A stretch of 64,000 nt of DNA from contig DASUGH010000041.1 of NCBI GenBank assembly GCA_036274155.1, positions 62,001-126,000 of the forward strand, written 5' to 3'. Positions 8,940 through 18,084 of this stretch are shown here, in pieces (the first letter of the stretch is position 1; each line of letters starts with the position of its first letter). The notes beneath the pieces are model-generated. The model did no database searches. It was not told the origin of the DNA and was given only the letters and a program-made list of their open reading frames with translations. The stretch comes from Gp6-AA40 sp036274155 (lineage in GTDB: Bacteria; Acidobacteriota; Vicinamibacteria; Vicinamibacterales; UBA2999). A program made the position numbers and the translations under genes.

Positions 8940-9057
8940 ACCGTGCTGAAGCTCGGTCCTGCGACGGATCGGGTGTCTAACCGAGCTGAAGCTCGGTTCT
9001 GCGACGGATCAGGTGTCAACCGAGCTGAAGCTCGGGTCTGCGACGGATCCGCATCCA
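8940..9057 (-). repeat. Three tandem palindromic units (core ACCGAGC-TTCA-GCTCGGT)
   Basis: Three units begin at 8940, 8980 and 9019, a period of 39-40 bases. On the plus strand each has ACCGAGC-TGAA-GCTCGGT (slightly varied in the outer units), then CTGCGACGGATC and a short spacer GGTGTC. They lie 24 bases after the stop of the minus-strand DUF1697 gene, so in that gene's sense each reads GATCCGTCGCAG followed by the hairpin. The rest of 8703-9080 carries no gene; its right part is this repeat and its left part is the 5' region of the collagen-like gene. Confidence 0.85.
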
Positions 9058-9080
9058 ACCGGCCGCCACAACGAGCGGCG

Positions 9081-9620
9081 TCAAAGGGCGTCGAGGCCTT
9101 TCAGGATTCGTCCGATCGTCAGGATCGTGTTCCAGTTCCGCGTGGTGACCGGGACGCCGAAGATCTGCTCGAGCCGACCGAGGTAGCCGATCGCTCTCAT
9201 TTCACGGCGGTACAGGCCAAGGACGAAGCGGCCTTCACAGGCCAAAATTCTCAGACACCACGCGCCATCAGCGGGCATCGTCACCGGCATTCGCGCCGGC
9301 GGCGGGCGGCGCCTCGCCAGCACGCTGACAAAGCGGACCACTCCAGGCTCGGAGGGCCGACTCCCGAAAGGATTGCCGGACACAAGACGGAGGATGTCGC
9401 GGCCGTCGCAAACTATCAGGTCGGCTTCGAACGGCAATCGGCGGAGCATCTCGGCGCGCAGGGTGGTTCGGCCGACTGCGGCAGGAATCACAAAGGTCCC
9501 GGCTGCACCGACGTTCACGACACGGAAGCGCTTCAGCGCCTGCGCCAGAAGGCTCGGACGAAAGGTCCGGTGCCCCCCGACGTTCACGCCTTTGAGGAAG
9601 ACGACAAGTGCCACGTCCAC
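9081..9620 (-). CDS. DUF1697 family protein
   Basis: A 179-residue protein matching DUF1697 in length and in its N-terminal signature VVFLKGVNVGGHRTFRP. Family members are small cytoplasmic proteins of unknown function. Other typical segments are ALKRFRVVNVGAAGTFV and the C-terminal RNWNTILTIGRIL. No partner gene is evident. A cluster of palindromic units follows its stop. Confidence 0.85.
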   Translation of the reverse strand: MDVALVVFLKGVNVGGHRTFRPSLLAQALKRFRVVNVGAAGTFVIPAAVGRTTLRAEMLRRLPFEADLIVCDGRDILRLVSGNPFGSRPSEPGVVRFVSVLARRRPPPARMPVTMPADGAWCLRILACEGRFVLGLYRREMRAIGYLGRLEQIFGVPVTTRNWNTILTIGRILKGLDAL

Positions 9621-9789
9621 TCAATATGGCGACGCCCCGATAGCGGTCAACTGAACAGTGTCGGACATCACAGTGCCGGATATGACAGTTGACCCGGCTG
9701 CCGCGAATTCCACAGAATCATCGGGCCGGAACGTCACCTGCCGTGACACGCGCCGGCGCCAGCTGAATCCATGCGAGGAGCGAGATCAC

Positions 9790-10365
9790 ATGACAATCAA
9801 CGCTGTGCCAGGCCGGCGCCGCGGACGGCTGCAGGCAGCCGCGGCACTCACCGTCGTATTACTGCTCGTCATCGCCGGTAACGGGCGCGCGCAGCAACGC
9901 GGCGGCGCCGGCGCGAACAGCGCCGTGGAGCGCGGAAGATACCTGGTCGGCATCACCGGATGCCACGACTGCCACTCCCCGAAGATCAAGGGCATGACTC
10001 CCGACACCGATCGCGCGCTGTCGGGCAGGCCGCAGACGACGATGCTTCCGTCAGCCAGGGATGGAGAAATCCACGCGTCCCTCGATCTCACGGCGTGGAC
10101 CGGCCCGTGGGGACAGACCGTGGCGTCGAACCTCACGCCCGACCCGGACACCGGCATCGGAAAACGCTACACCGAAGCCTCGTTCGTGACGGCGATGCGG
10201 ACCGGCAAGAAGCCAAACGGCACGCAGATACAGCCGCCGATGCCGTCGGACGTCTACCAGAACATGACGGATGACGACCTGAAGGCGATCTGGGCGTACC
10301 TTCAGACCATCAAGCCGATCAGGAATCCTGTGCTGGCCGGGATTCCGCCGCCCGCCAAGAAGTAG
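9790..10365 (+). CDS. Exported mono-haem cytochrome c
   Basis: A 191-residue protein with a signal anchor or signal peptide (about residues 12-36, LTVVLLLVIAGNGRAQ) and one haem-attachment motif CHDCH in YLVGITGCHDCHSPK. A candidate axial methionine lies in PPMPSDVYQNMTDDDL, followed by the usual C-terminal helix KAIWAYLQTIKPI. ATG 9790 is preceded by GCGAGGAGCGAG, a fair ribosome-binding site. It resembles the small cytochromes found as electron-transfer subunits of periplasmic dehydrogenases, but no dehydrogenase is adjacent. It converges with the membrane protein gene at 10377. Confidence 0.85.
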   Translation: MTINAVPGRRRGRLQAAAALTVVLLLVIAGNGRAQQRGGAGANSAVERGRYLVGITGCHDCHSPKIKGMTPDTDRALSGRPQTTMLPSARDGEIHASLDLTAWTGPWGQTVASNLTPDPDTGIGKRYTEASFVTAMRTGKKPNGTQIQPPMPSDVYQNMTDDDLKAIWAYLQTIKPIRNPVLAGIPPPAKK

Positions 10366-10376
10366 ACGGTCTGCGG

Positions 10377-11897
10377 TCAGTGGACGTCCGAGGGGACGCG
10401 GAGGTCGATGATCGTCGCGACGAGACCGCGTGGCGGCGCGGAATAGCCACTCTGCCACGCGAGTCGCGTCGCCGGATCGGCCACGTCCGGGTGGGCGGTG
10501 CGCAGCGCCTGAATGAACATCTCCTTGGCCACCCAGTCGGCGTCGGCTGACAGCGACCCGAATTCATCCAGGTGACGGATCGGCGCCACGATCGTATTCG
10601 GCCGCTGCAGCACGACGAACACGCGCCCGCCCGCCTGTGGATCGAACCCGGATGCCTCGTCCATCATCCGCGACCACTCCTCCGCCTGCGGCCGCGCGAC
10701 GAGGCGATCGACGTTCCAGAGGGCGCTGGCGGCGATGAGCGCCACGATCGACGCTGCTAGTACGGGGCGCAACCGCCCCTGATGAGCTCCTCCCAGCTCG
10801 AGGCAACGCCGCACCCCGAGGCCGAAGGCGATCAGCACGACGCCGGAAAGCGGCCAGACCGTCCGGTAGGTGGGCCAGCGCTCGGCGGCAACGAAGCTGA
10901 CTGCGTAGGCAACGAGGAGCAGCGCTCCAAGCCCGGCCGTCCGCTTCATCGCCTGACGAATGCCGCCGCCGATGAAAAGGCTCGTCACGACGCCGGTGGC
11001 CACGAGCGCCTGCATGGCGGTGTACCACGGCTCGGTACGGCGCATCATGTCTCTCAGGACGTAGAGGCCCAGCGCTTCGCGCAGCGCGTTCTGAGCGAAC
11101 CACACGAATTTCGCAAACGGGTGGATATCGATGACCACGCGGCGTGAAGGCCGGAATCCGAACACGTCGAACAGAACCAGTGTGATGACGAATGAGAGCG
11201 CCAGGGCCGCGGCCACGAGTCCGAGATGGCCGGCGAGCCAGCGCCACGTACGCGCCCTGCGCCCGAGCCATCCGGCACCGACCGGAACGACGTAGAGAAG
11301 CGCGTTCGACTGGTACGTAAGCGTCGCGGCGAGCAGCAGCGCGAACGCCGCGAGAATGGCGAGCAGTCGAGGCGGTCCGCGCCGATCGAAGCCGGCGTCG
11401 GAGATCGCAAACGCGCCGATCGACATCGCACCGGCAGCGGCCTGCGGCCAGCACGAGGCCCACGACGCCACCACCTGTGTCGCCGGGAGAAGTGCCAGCA
11501 GGATGCCGGCCGCCACCGCCGAGGCAGTGCTCCACTGGAATCGAGTGGCCAGAATGCGCGCGAACATCGCACCTGCAAAGCCGATCAGCAGCGCCGCCAG
11601 CAGCCGCGCGACAGCAAGCGAGGGGACGTCGAGATGAGGGTGGGTGATGCTCAGCAGCAGGCCGTAAATCGGACGGCCTTCCGCAACGCAGACCGCGATG
11701 AGCTTCGCAGGCTGGACGATGGCTTCCCGCAGCATGGAGTAGTCGTCGCGAAGGCCGTACTCGCGCAGGATCGCAGGCGAATAAAGGAGCGGGGGCACGA
11801 GCGCAACGAGCCACACGAAACGCCGGAAGCGAACGCCGCGCGTTCCTGCTGCGGCGTCGTTGACGCGAATGCGCTCAGATGTTGTAACCGCCCGCAT
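10377..11897 (-). CDS. Multispan membrane protein resembling GtrII-type glucosyltransferases
   Basis: A 506-residue integral membrane protein with about ten to twelve hydrophobic segments. The N-terminal region has YSPAILREYGLRDDYSMLRE, where the acidic pair after the first membrane span resembles the GtrII/GT-C glycosyltransferase arrangement. The C-terminal ~110 residues are soluble. A lipid-linked sugar donor and extracytoplasmic transfer would be expected for GT-C enzymes, but that is inference. The start at 11897 gives a short cytoplasmic leader before the first span. Confidence 0.6.
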   Translation of the reverse strand: MRAVTTSERIRVNDAAAGTRGVRFRRFVWLVALVPPLLYSPAILREYGLRDDYSMLREAIVQPAKLIAVCVAEGRPIYGLLLSITHPHLDVPSLAVARLLAALLIGFAGAMFARILATRFQWSTASAVAAGILLALLPATQVVASWASCWPQAAAGAMSIGAFAISDAGFDRRGPPRLLAILAAFALLLAATLTYQSNALLYVVPVGAGWLGRRARTWRWLAGHLGLVAAALALSFVITLVLFDVFGFRPSRRVVIDIHPFAKFVWFAQNALREALGLYVLRDMMRRTEPWYTAMQALVATGVVTSLFIGGGIRQAMKRTAGLGALLLVAYAVSFVAAERWPTYRTVWPLSGVVLIAFGLGVRRCLELGGAHQGRLRPVLAASIVALIAASALWNVDRLVARPQAEEWSRMMDEASGFDPQAGGRVFVVLQRPNTIVAPIRHLDEFGSLSADADWVAKEMFIQALRTAHPDVADPATRLAWQSGYSAPPRGLVATIIDLRVPSDVH

Positions 11898-12248
11898 GAG
11901 TTTTCAGACCTTACGCTCGAGCATCGAAAGGTGAGCCGTCTGACCGCCGTCAGGCGCACGTCAGCCATCAGCGGATCTCCAGGAAAAGCAAGGCACCGCC
12001 TTGACGCCTCGCCAGCGGCGCGGGTCTGGCCGCGGCTTCGTCGACCTCCTGGTCGGGGCGGAAGCATCCGCCCTTCCTGCACTGATCGGGCCACCTGCAG
12101 GCCTGAGGCGCCGCGCCGGCGGCTGTGCGCCGCGGATCGGATGATCGTACTCGGCCGATGGCCAGTGTTGCCGCGCGGAGACGTTGGCAGCTCAGCTGTT
12201 GCGCACGGAATCGAGGCGGGTGGACGTGCTCGCTTGCCGTGTCGGTGC
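11898..12248 (-). other. Gene-free stretch with one strong hairpin
   Basis: These 351 bases separate two minus-strand genes. The only clear structure is GGGCGGA-AGCA-TCCGCCC at 12056-12073 (7-bp stem, 4-base loop), about 180 bases past the hydrolase stop. A minus-strand frame ending near 11968 (CRKGGCFRPDQEVDEAA) might be a gene remnant but is not recognisable. Confidence 0.4.
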
Positions 12249-13094
12249 TCAATGAGGCGAGGAAGAAGTGTTCGAGAGGCTCGCGACGAATTCGAGCACC
12301 GGCTCCCAGTAGGCCCGATCACTTACCGGAAACGCATCGTTGTGATCGCCACCGCGTATGACCGCGAAACGCTTCGGGGCATCGAGACGGTCGAACAGCT
12401 CACGGCCGAGATCGAACGGAATCACACTGTCGCGGTCGCCGTGCATCACCAGTACCGGCCCGGAGAAATCCCGAAGAGCGTCGACCGTCGCGAAGCGATA
12501 GCTCGAGAACAGATTCAATGCCCTCAGGATTGGATTGCGGCGAATGACCGCCGCCTTGTCCGCAAAGGTGCTCTCCAGGATCACGCCATCCGGCGGAGCG
12601 AAACGCGCCGCCGCAGCAGCCACCGCGCCGCCGAGCGACCGTCCCCAGTAGACGAGCGGGCGCGACGCGCCGGACGCGCGCTGCCGCCGCGCATACGTCA
12701 CGACCGCTTCGGCGTCTCGATACAGGCCTTGTTCGGACGGGCGGCCCGTGCTCCCGCCGTAGCCACGGTAGTCGACGGCGAGGACGCGGAGCTTCGCGTG
12801 TGTGAGCGCGGCGAACACCGGCAGCCATACCGACAGGTTGCCACCGTTGCCGTGGAAGTACACGACATCCGCACTTGAATCCTCCGGCTCGAGCTGCCAC
12901 GCGACGAGACGCTCGCCATCCGTCGTTGAAAGCTCGAGGCGATGATAGTTGATGCCCTCGGCCGAAGGGTTCTCGACTTCGCCGGCCATCGGGTAGAAGA
13001 CCAACGAGGGCTCGAGCGCGGTGACGAGAAGCTTGAGCAGGACGCAGGCGGCGATGAGGACGAGCGTAGCGACGAGCATGCGACCGAGAGTCAT
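12249..13094 (-). CDS. Membrane-anchored alpha/beta hydrolase (BEM46/YqkD-like)
   Basis: A 281-residue serine hydrolase with an N-terminal membrane segment (residues 6-27). The fold motifs are in order: HGNGG oxyanion loop (81-85), DYRGYGGSTG, nucleophile elbow GRSLGG with Ser153, Asp222 in HGDRDSVIP and His251 in GGDHNDAF. The triad is therefore complete. Family members hydrolyse esters or peptides at the membrane; the substrate is unknown. The gene is monocistronic as far as can be seen. Confidence 0.85.
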   Translation of the reverse strand: MTLGRMLVATLVLIAACVLLKLLVTALEPSLVFYPMAGEVENPSAEGINYHRLELSTTDGERLVAWQLEPEDSSADVVYFHGNGGNLSVWLPVFAALTHAKLRVLAVDYRGYGGSTGRPSEQGLYRDAEAVVTYARRQRASGASRPLVYWGRSLGGAVAAAAARFAPPDGVILESTFADKAAVIRRNPILRALNLFSSYRFATVDALRDFSGPVLVMHGDRDSVIPFDLGRELFDRLDAPKRFAVIRGGDHNDAFPVSDRAYWEPVLEFVASLSNTSSSPH

Positions 13095-13138
13095 CGACGG
13101 CTTCGTCTATCTGACGCGTTCTGACAACGGGCGGATCC

Positions 13139-13262
13139 TCAGATCTCGTCGATCCGCACCAGCCCGCGCCTGACCGCATAGGCGACGAGCTGCGCGCGGG
13201 TCTGCAGCCCGAGTTTGTCGAGCGTTCGGGCTAGGTGCGTCTTTTACGATCCTCCCGTGCTC
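13139..13262 (-). pseudogene. Remnant of a LuxR-type HTH regulator with a frameshift
   Basis: Reading the minus strand back from a stop at 13141-13139 gives KTHLARTLDKLG, LQTRAQLVAYAVRRG and LVRIDEI, a typical C-terminal half of a LuxR/NarL recognition domain. Directly upstream the reading frame shifts: VVEHGRIVK is in another frame, joined at the run GTAAAAG, consistent with one extra base. No receiver or sensor domain precedes it, so this is a decayed fragment. The identity of the fragment is clear; the left limit of the remnant is approximate. Confidence 0.68.
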
Positions 13263-13344
13263 GACGACGCGAGGCCCCGTCCAGTGAAGCCGCACGCCAC
13301 CTGGCAGGCGGGTCGTCATGAAGACAACGTACCCGCCTCCCGCG

Positions 13345-13375
13345 TGGTGGCATCACCAGTGAGAGCGATTCTCAC
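13345..13375 (-). terminator. Two adjacent small hairpins after the PD40 gene
   Basis: TGGTG-GCAT-CACCA (13345-13358) and GTGAGA-GCGAT-TCTCAC (13359-13375) lie back to back, 18 bases beyond the stop of the minus-strand PD40 gene. Their position fits a 3'-end structure; neither has a T-tract. Confidence 0.4.
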
Positions 13376-13392
13376 CGCTGCTCGACATGTGG

Positions 13393-14337
13393 TCAGTCGT
13401 TCGCCCCTTTGACCTTGGCGCGATTCGTGACCCAGATATCCCCCGATCCTTCCACTCCCGACCGTGTCGTTCCGAAATACAGCGTTGTGGCACCCCACGA
13501 CAGAAAGGGGCGCGTCTCGACGGCAGTACTGTTCACGTTGGCGCCTGCATTCTCTGGCAGCGACCAGGCATCCGTCTGGCGTTCCCGTACGGCGGACCAG
13601 ATATCAGCGTTGCCCAGACCGCCCGGCCTGGTCGAGTCAAAGAAGATCTCGAGGCCATCGCGACGCACGTTTGGCCGTGAGTCCTCGTGCTCGGTATTGA
13701 GACCCTCAGCGAGCTGCGGGGTCCCGAGCGAGCCGTCCGACAACACGGGGCTGACATAGATATCACTATCTGTATCAGGCGCGACGGCGGAGTATCCACC
13801 CGCCCTGTTGCTCGAGAAGTAAAGCTCCTGCCGTTCATCGTCGTAGTCCACGAGGATCGGGCTCGCCTCGTTGGCGGGACTGTTGACCACGCAGCCGAGG
13901 TTCTCAGGCGTCTGCCATCCACGTTTCTTGTCGTATCGAGCCAGGTAGATGTCGGAGCCGCCGCACCCGCCGGACTTGGTGCTCACGAAAAGCAGGCCCC
14001 GTCCATTTCTGAGCGGTGTCGGGCAGAACTCGTCGGCGCCGGTGTTGACGATCGGTCCCAGGTTGACCGGTGGACCGAATGGCTCGTCGGCGCTCTCGCG
14101 TTCCGCCATCCAGATGTCGAGGAAACCCTGCCCCCCGGGCCGATTGGAAGCCATGAAGATCGACAAGCCGTCCCTGGATGGCGCCGGGCAGCCATCCTGC
14201 AACGCCGTGTTGAAGCTCGGATCGGTGCCAGCGATGCTCTCGACGCTGAATGCCTGCGACCATTCCCCGAAATGCATTGCCCGCCCGACGGTGCCGGCGA
14301 GAAGCAGGAACAACAGGAGCGTTCCCTTGTTGCGCAT
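13393..14337 (-). CDS. Exported PD40 (TolB-like) beta-propeller protein
   Basis: A 314-residue protein with a signal peptide (MRNKGTLLLFLLLAGTVGRA) and about five PD40 repeats, each with a DG-LSIFMASNRPGG or FCPTPLRNGRGLLFVST pattern followed by DIW or DIY. The repeats are typical of the periplasmic propeller of TolB-like proteins. No OmpA domain follows, so this is a free propeller, probably for binding proteins or ligands in the periplasm. It is divergent from the winged-helix/FHA regulator at 14477, with 139 bases between them that likely hold both promoters. Confidence 0.83.
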   Translation of the reverse strand: MRNKGTLLLFLLLAGTVGRAMHFGEWSQAFSVESIAGTDPSFNTALQDGCPAPSRDGLSIFMASNRPGGQGFLDIWMAERESADEPFGPPVNLGPIVNTGADEFCPTPLRNGRGLLFVSTKSGGCGGSDIYLARYDKKRGWQTPENLGCVVNSPANEASPILVDYDDERQELYFSSNRAGGYSAVAPDTDSDIYVSPVLSDGSLGTPQLAEGLNTEHEDSRPNVRRDGLEIFFDSTRPGGLGNADIWSAVRERQTDAWSLPENAGANVNSTAVETRPFLSWGATTLYFGTTRSGVEGSGDIWVTNRAKVKGAND

Positions 14338-14476
14338 ACGACCCTCCTTGTAGGATGTCCGCCAACGAACGCCCGGACGGCGAGAGGCTCGACCTCGCCG
14401 CCGGCGATGGACGGAATCCTGCGCTTCGAGGCCCGCGCCTGTCGGGAGACTTTCGGGACCAAATCAGGGGATTGTC

Positions 14477-15190
14477 GTGAGAGCCGCCCAGGTGGTGCGT
14501 TTCGGGTCGTTCGAGCTGGATGCCGCTCGCCGGCGGCTCGGCTCGGGTGCGCACGATGTCCATCTGACGCGCAAGGCGTTCGAGCTGCTTGCGCTTCTGC
14601 TCGATGAAGCCCCGCGCGTGGTCTCGAAGCGCGAAATCCACGAGCGCATCTGGCCAGGCACGTTCGTCTCCGACGCCGCGCTCGTCGGGCTCGTCAAGGA
14701 GCTGCGGCGGGCGCTGCACGACCGCGACGTCCAGTCACCGCTGATTCGAACCGTTCACGGTGTCGGGTACGCGATAGCTGCACCGGTGAAGCGGCAGCGA
14801 CCGGCACCGCCACCGGATGCGACCGGATCGCACTGGCTCGTCGCCAATGGCAAGCGGCTGCCGCTGCGCGAAGGGGTCAATACCATTGGACGCGACCCTG
14901 CGTGCGACGTCTGGCTGAACTTCAGCAGCGTGTCGCGGCATCATGCCCGCATCGTCATCGACGGCAGTGGAACGCGCGTCGAGGATGCCGGCAGCAAGAA
15001 CGGCACGCGCCTCGGCAATGTGCCCTTGACTGAGCCCGCGACGCTCGAGGACGGCGCCATGCTGCGTGTGGGCGACGTACGGCTCTCGTATCGAACGGCG
15101 ACGGCTGGCCTCTCTACGGAGACGCGCGGCAGCACCGTCGACGAACGTCCGCGCGCGCGTGCGTCCCGGCGTGAGGAGCCCTCACGATGA
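14477..15190 (+). CDS. Winged-helix DNA-binding and FHA-domain regulator (paralogue A)
   Basis: A 237-residue two-domain regulator. Residues 5-100 are an OmpR/CadC-type winged helix (FGSFELDAARRRL, LTRKAFELLALLL, IWPGTFVSDAALVGLVKELR, IRTVHGVGYA). Residues 120-205 are an FHA domain with GRDPACDVWL, SSVSRHHARI and SKNGTRLG, all residues for phosphothreonine binding being visible. There is no receiver or membrane domain, so activity probably responds to threonine phosphorylation of a partner. A Ser/Thr kinase gene begins 25 bases after the stop. A close paralogue lies at 19616-20302. Confidence 0.9.
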   Translation: MRAAQVVRFGSFELDAARRRLGSGAHDVHLTRKAFELLALLLDEAPRVVSKREIHERIWPGTFVSDAALVGLVKELRRALHDRDVQSPLIRTVHGVGYAIAAPVKRQRPAPPPDATGSHWLVANGKRLPLREGVNTIGRDPACDVWLNFSSVSRHHARIVIDGSGTRVEDAGSKNGTRLGNVPLTEPATLEDGAMLRVGDVRLSYRTATAGLSTETRGSTVDERPRARASRREEPSR

Positions 15191-15215
15191 CTCTGACGTT
15201 CGCTTCACCCCAGCG

Positions 15216-17969
15216 ATGAACGTTCCCTCACAACGAATCGGCCGTTATGAGATTCGGGGCCAGCTCGGCGCCGGCGGTATGGGTGAGGTCTACCGGGCGT
15301 GGGATCCAGACCTGCAGCGTGAGGTGGCCCTCAAACGCCTTCCCGAACATACGGTCCACGATCAGGAGCGACGGCGCCGGCTCCTCGACGAGGCGCGTGC
15401 CGTCGGTGCGCTCGCGCACGCGAACGTCGTGGCCGTGTACGACGTGGACGTCACCCAGGAGGTGCCGTTCGTCGTCACCGAGCTCATCGACGGCAAGCGG
15501 CTGCGCGACGAGATCGACGCCGGCGCGGTGCCGACGCGGCGCCTGCTCGACCTGGCGGTGCAGATTGCCGCTGGATTGAGCGCCGCGCACGCGCGCGGGA
15601 TCACACACCGCGATTTGAAGCCGGAGAACGTGATGATCACGCGCGACGGGCGCGTGAAGCTCGTGGACTTCGGCCTGGCCAGAGTGGTGACGCCGCCCTC
15701 AACCGATGCGGCGACGCTGTCGGTGGCGGTGACGGTCAGCTCGATTTCCGGCACACCGGGCTACATGAGCCCGGAACAGGCGCGCGGAGCCGAACGGATC
15801 GACTTTTATTCCGACCAGTTTTCCTTTGGCTTGATCCTCTACGAAATGGCGACGGGGACGCACCCGTTCCGTCGCGACAGCGCGGTGGAGACGATGTCGG
15901 CCATCGTCAGCGACGAGGCGGACCCTATCGCACGGGTCAACCCGAAGGTGCCGGCCCCGCTCCGCTGGATCATCGAGCGCTGTCTGTCGAAGGAACCCGT
16001 CGATCGGTACGCCTCGACCACCGACCTGCTGAAGGATCTCGCCACGCTGCAGAGCCGTCTGAGCGAGATCACCGCGGAGGGCGTGCGGCCGATAGCGGTC
16101 CAGGCGTCGAGCGGGCGGCGGTACGGGCTGCCGATTGCGGCAGCGCTTGCCCTGCTCGCCGGGGCTGCCTCGTTCGGCTTCGGCGCCGGCGAGGCCCCGG
16201 TGCAGAACTGGGTGCCGCTCGTGGCGGACACCTCTTTTCAGACTGCCCCTGCCTGGTCACCAGACGGTAAGAGACTCGCGTATGTCTCCGAAGTGGATGG
16301 TGTCCTGGAGGTCTTCACGAAGGGGACGGAGTCTTCGACTTCAAAGCCAACCTCCTTGACGATCAGGCGCCGTGTCGACAGCAACGACCCGTTCTGGTCG
16401 GCCGTAGACGGCAGCCGCGTCTACTTTCATTCGAAGGCCGGCACGTTCGAAAGTCTCTGGTCGGTCGGCGCTGTCGGTGGCGACCCGGAGCTCGTTGTGG
16501 AGAATGCGACACGCTCGGCGATGTCCCGCGATGGCCATTCGCTCGTGTTCTTCCGGGAGGAGCGCCCTGAGACGCCGAACACCTTCGGCCTGCAGCGCTC
16601 GTTGTTCTTCGCCTCGGTCGCGAACAATGTCATTGGCGCTCCTCGGCGGTACATGGAACCACCGTTCGACAAACGGACCTTCGTCGAGGGCTTTTTTCGC
16701 TTCTCCCCGGATGGCTCCAAGGTGCTCGCGTGGGTATGGGGCTGGCCCGATCTGGCGTCGGCCCGGCCGGTGCCCGTCTCCGAATTCTGGATACTCCCCT
16801 GGCCCGCAGGATCAGGAAAGCCTTATCGGGTAATGCAGTCACTGGAACAGGCGGCTCCAGCGCCGGTGTCCTTCGACTGGCTTTCAGATTCCCGCCACAT
16901 CGTCCTGTCTCTCTGGGATCGGACCGGCCTGAAGATGCATCTGTGGGAGGCTGACACGGCCGGCACTGACAGCAGGCAACTCACAGTGACACCGCAAGGC
17001 GAGAGTCTGCCGACCGTGACGAGGGACGGAAAGCGGCTCGCCTTCGCCTCTGGCAGCATCAACTTCAATCTCGTGGAAATTCCCCTCGACGGCGGTCCGG
17101 CAAGGGAGATCCTGGCGACGTCGCTGAACGAGGTCGACCCCTCGTTTACACCCGATGGAAGCCGGTATGCGTTCCAATCGGATTACGACGGAACGCTGCG
17201 CATTCAGACCTCGACCTCCGACGATTCCTTCAGACGAACGGTGGTCGACGCCGATGAGTTCAAGGACAGGACGCTTGCGCTCGGATCTCTCGCCCTGTCA
17301 CCGGACGGCGGCCGCATCGCCTATCAGCGATACAGCGCTGAGACGGGCTATCAGGTCCTGTACGGCTCGACGAGCGGTGGGACGCCGCACGTGCCGATCT
17401 CCCAGGGCTCCCTGTACCAGGATGGCCCGTCGTGGTCCCCCGAAGGCGATCGCCTCGCATTTACCGAGCGAACCAAGGGCAACGAGTTCGTCATCGCCGT
17501 GAAGCAGGTGGGCACCGATCAGCCTCCCAGAGTGGTGGTTCGTGGGCCCGTGAGGATCACATCGAAAGTGAAGTGGTCGCGTGACGGCCTTTGGATTCTG
17601 TTCGAGAACGATGAAGGCCTGGCCATCGTGCAGCCGGACGGCAGCGGTCTCAGGCAGATAAGCAGGGACGATTGGATCGAATACGAGTGGGCGGCCGACA
17701 GCCGCTCGGTCTATGGACTGCGCGAATCGGACGATCGCTATGGCCACTTCATGCTGGCGCAGATCGATATCAAGGCCGGAACCGAAGAGCCCGAGCGGAT
17801 TATCAATCCCGATCTGGGCCTGATTCCGCTGGCACTGCAGCCGATTCGTGGCCTCACCCTCACGCCTAAAAGGCTGGTCACATCGGTGGCCGAGGCCCCT
17901 TCCGCCATCTACAGTCTCGAGAACTTCGCCAGAGAGCGATCGTGGTTCTCCTGGCTACGGCGACGGTGA
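15216..17969 (+). CDS. Membrane Ser/Thr protein kinase with C-terminal PD40 sensor propeller
   Basis: A 917-residue transmembrane kinase. The kinase domain (about residues 10-270) has all catalytic motifs: GAGGMG loop near 19-23, Lys40 in VALK, HRDLKPEN with Asp133, DFG 151-153 and PGYMSPEQ. One membrane span lies near 302-322 (AAALALLAGAASFGFGAG). The remaining ~590 residues form PD40 repeats (APAWSPDGKRLAYVSE, PSFTPDGSRYAF, PSWSPEGDRLAFTE), presumably periplasmic and ligand-sensing. ATG 15216 was chosen because MNVPSQRIGRYEI matches family N-termini. Co-transcription with the FHA regulator is likely and suggests a kinase-regulator pair. Confidence 0.92.
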   Translation: MNVPSQRIGRYEIRGQLGAGGMGEVYRAWDPDLQREVALKRLPEHTVHDQERRRRLLDEARAVGALAHANVVAVYDVDVTQEVPFVVTELIDGKRLRDEIDAGAVPTRRLLDLAVQIAAGLSAAHARGITHRDLKPENVMITRDGRVKLVDFGLARVVTPPSTDAATLSVAVTVSSISGTPGYMSPEQARGAERIDFYSDQFSFGLILYEMATGTHPFRRDSAVETMSAIVSDEADPIARVNPKVPAPLRWIIERCLSKEPVDRYASTTDLLKDLATLQSRLSEITAEGVRPIAVQASSGRRYGLPIAAALALLAGAASFGFGAGEAPVQNWVPLVADTSFQTAPAWSPDGKRLAYVSEVDGVLEVFTKGTESSTSKPTSLTIRRRVDSNDPFWSAVDGSRVYFHSKAGTFESLWSVGAVGGDPELVVENATRSAMSRDGHSLVFFREERPETPNTFGLQRSLFFASVANNVIGAPRRYMEPPFDKRTFVEGFFRFSPDGSKVLAWVWGWPDLASARPVPVSEFWILPWPAGSGKPYRVMQSLEQAAPAPVSFDWLSDSRHIVLSLWDRTGLKMHLWEADTAGTDSRQLTVTPQGESLPTVTRDGKRLAFASGSINFNLVEIPLDGGPAREILATSLNEVDPSFTPDGSRYAFQSDYDGTLRIQTSTSDDSFRRTVVDADEFKDRTLALGSLALSPDGGRIAYQRYSAETGYQVLYGSTSGGTPHVPISQGSLYQDGPSWSPEGDRLAFTERTKGNEFVIAVKQVGTDQPPRVVVRGPVRITSKVKWSRDGLWILFENDEGLAIVQPDGSGLRQISRDDWIEYEWAADSRSVYGLRESDDRYGHFMLAQIDIKAGTEEPERIINPDLGLIPLALQPIRGLTLTPKRLVTSVAEAPSAIYSLENFARERSWFSWLRRR

Positions 17970-17984
17970 CCGTGCGATGGTCAC
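17966..17984 (+). terminator. Hairpin overlapping the kinase stop codon
   Basis: GTGACC at 17966-17971 and GGTCAC at 17979-17984 form a 6-bp stem with a 7-base loop, and the left arm contains the TGA stop. No T-tract follows, so it may be a 3'-end stabiliser rather than an intrinsic terminator. Confidence 0.35.
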
Positions 17985-18084
17985 GGGAAGCAAACCAAGA
18001 GATTTCCAAGGATCGACGCGACCGCTGCGATGTTATCCTTCCCGCGTCATCAGGTTTCGTGTCATCCGCTCAAGGAGAACGATC

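Noticed and set aside
8940..9057. A CRISPR array
   Set aside because: The units are only 39-40 bp with identical spacers and a dominant palindrome; there are no unique spacers and no cas genes.
11226..12878. A 550-codon plus-strand frame across the GtrII-like gene and hydrolase gene
   Set aside because: Antisense to two recognised genes and lacking hydrophobic or domain structure.
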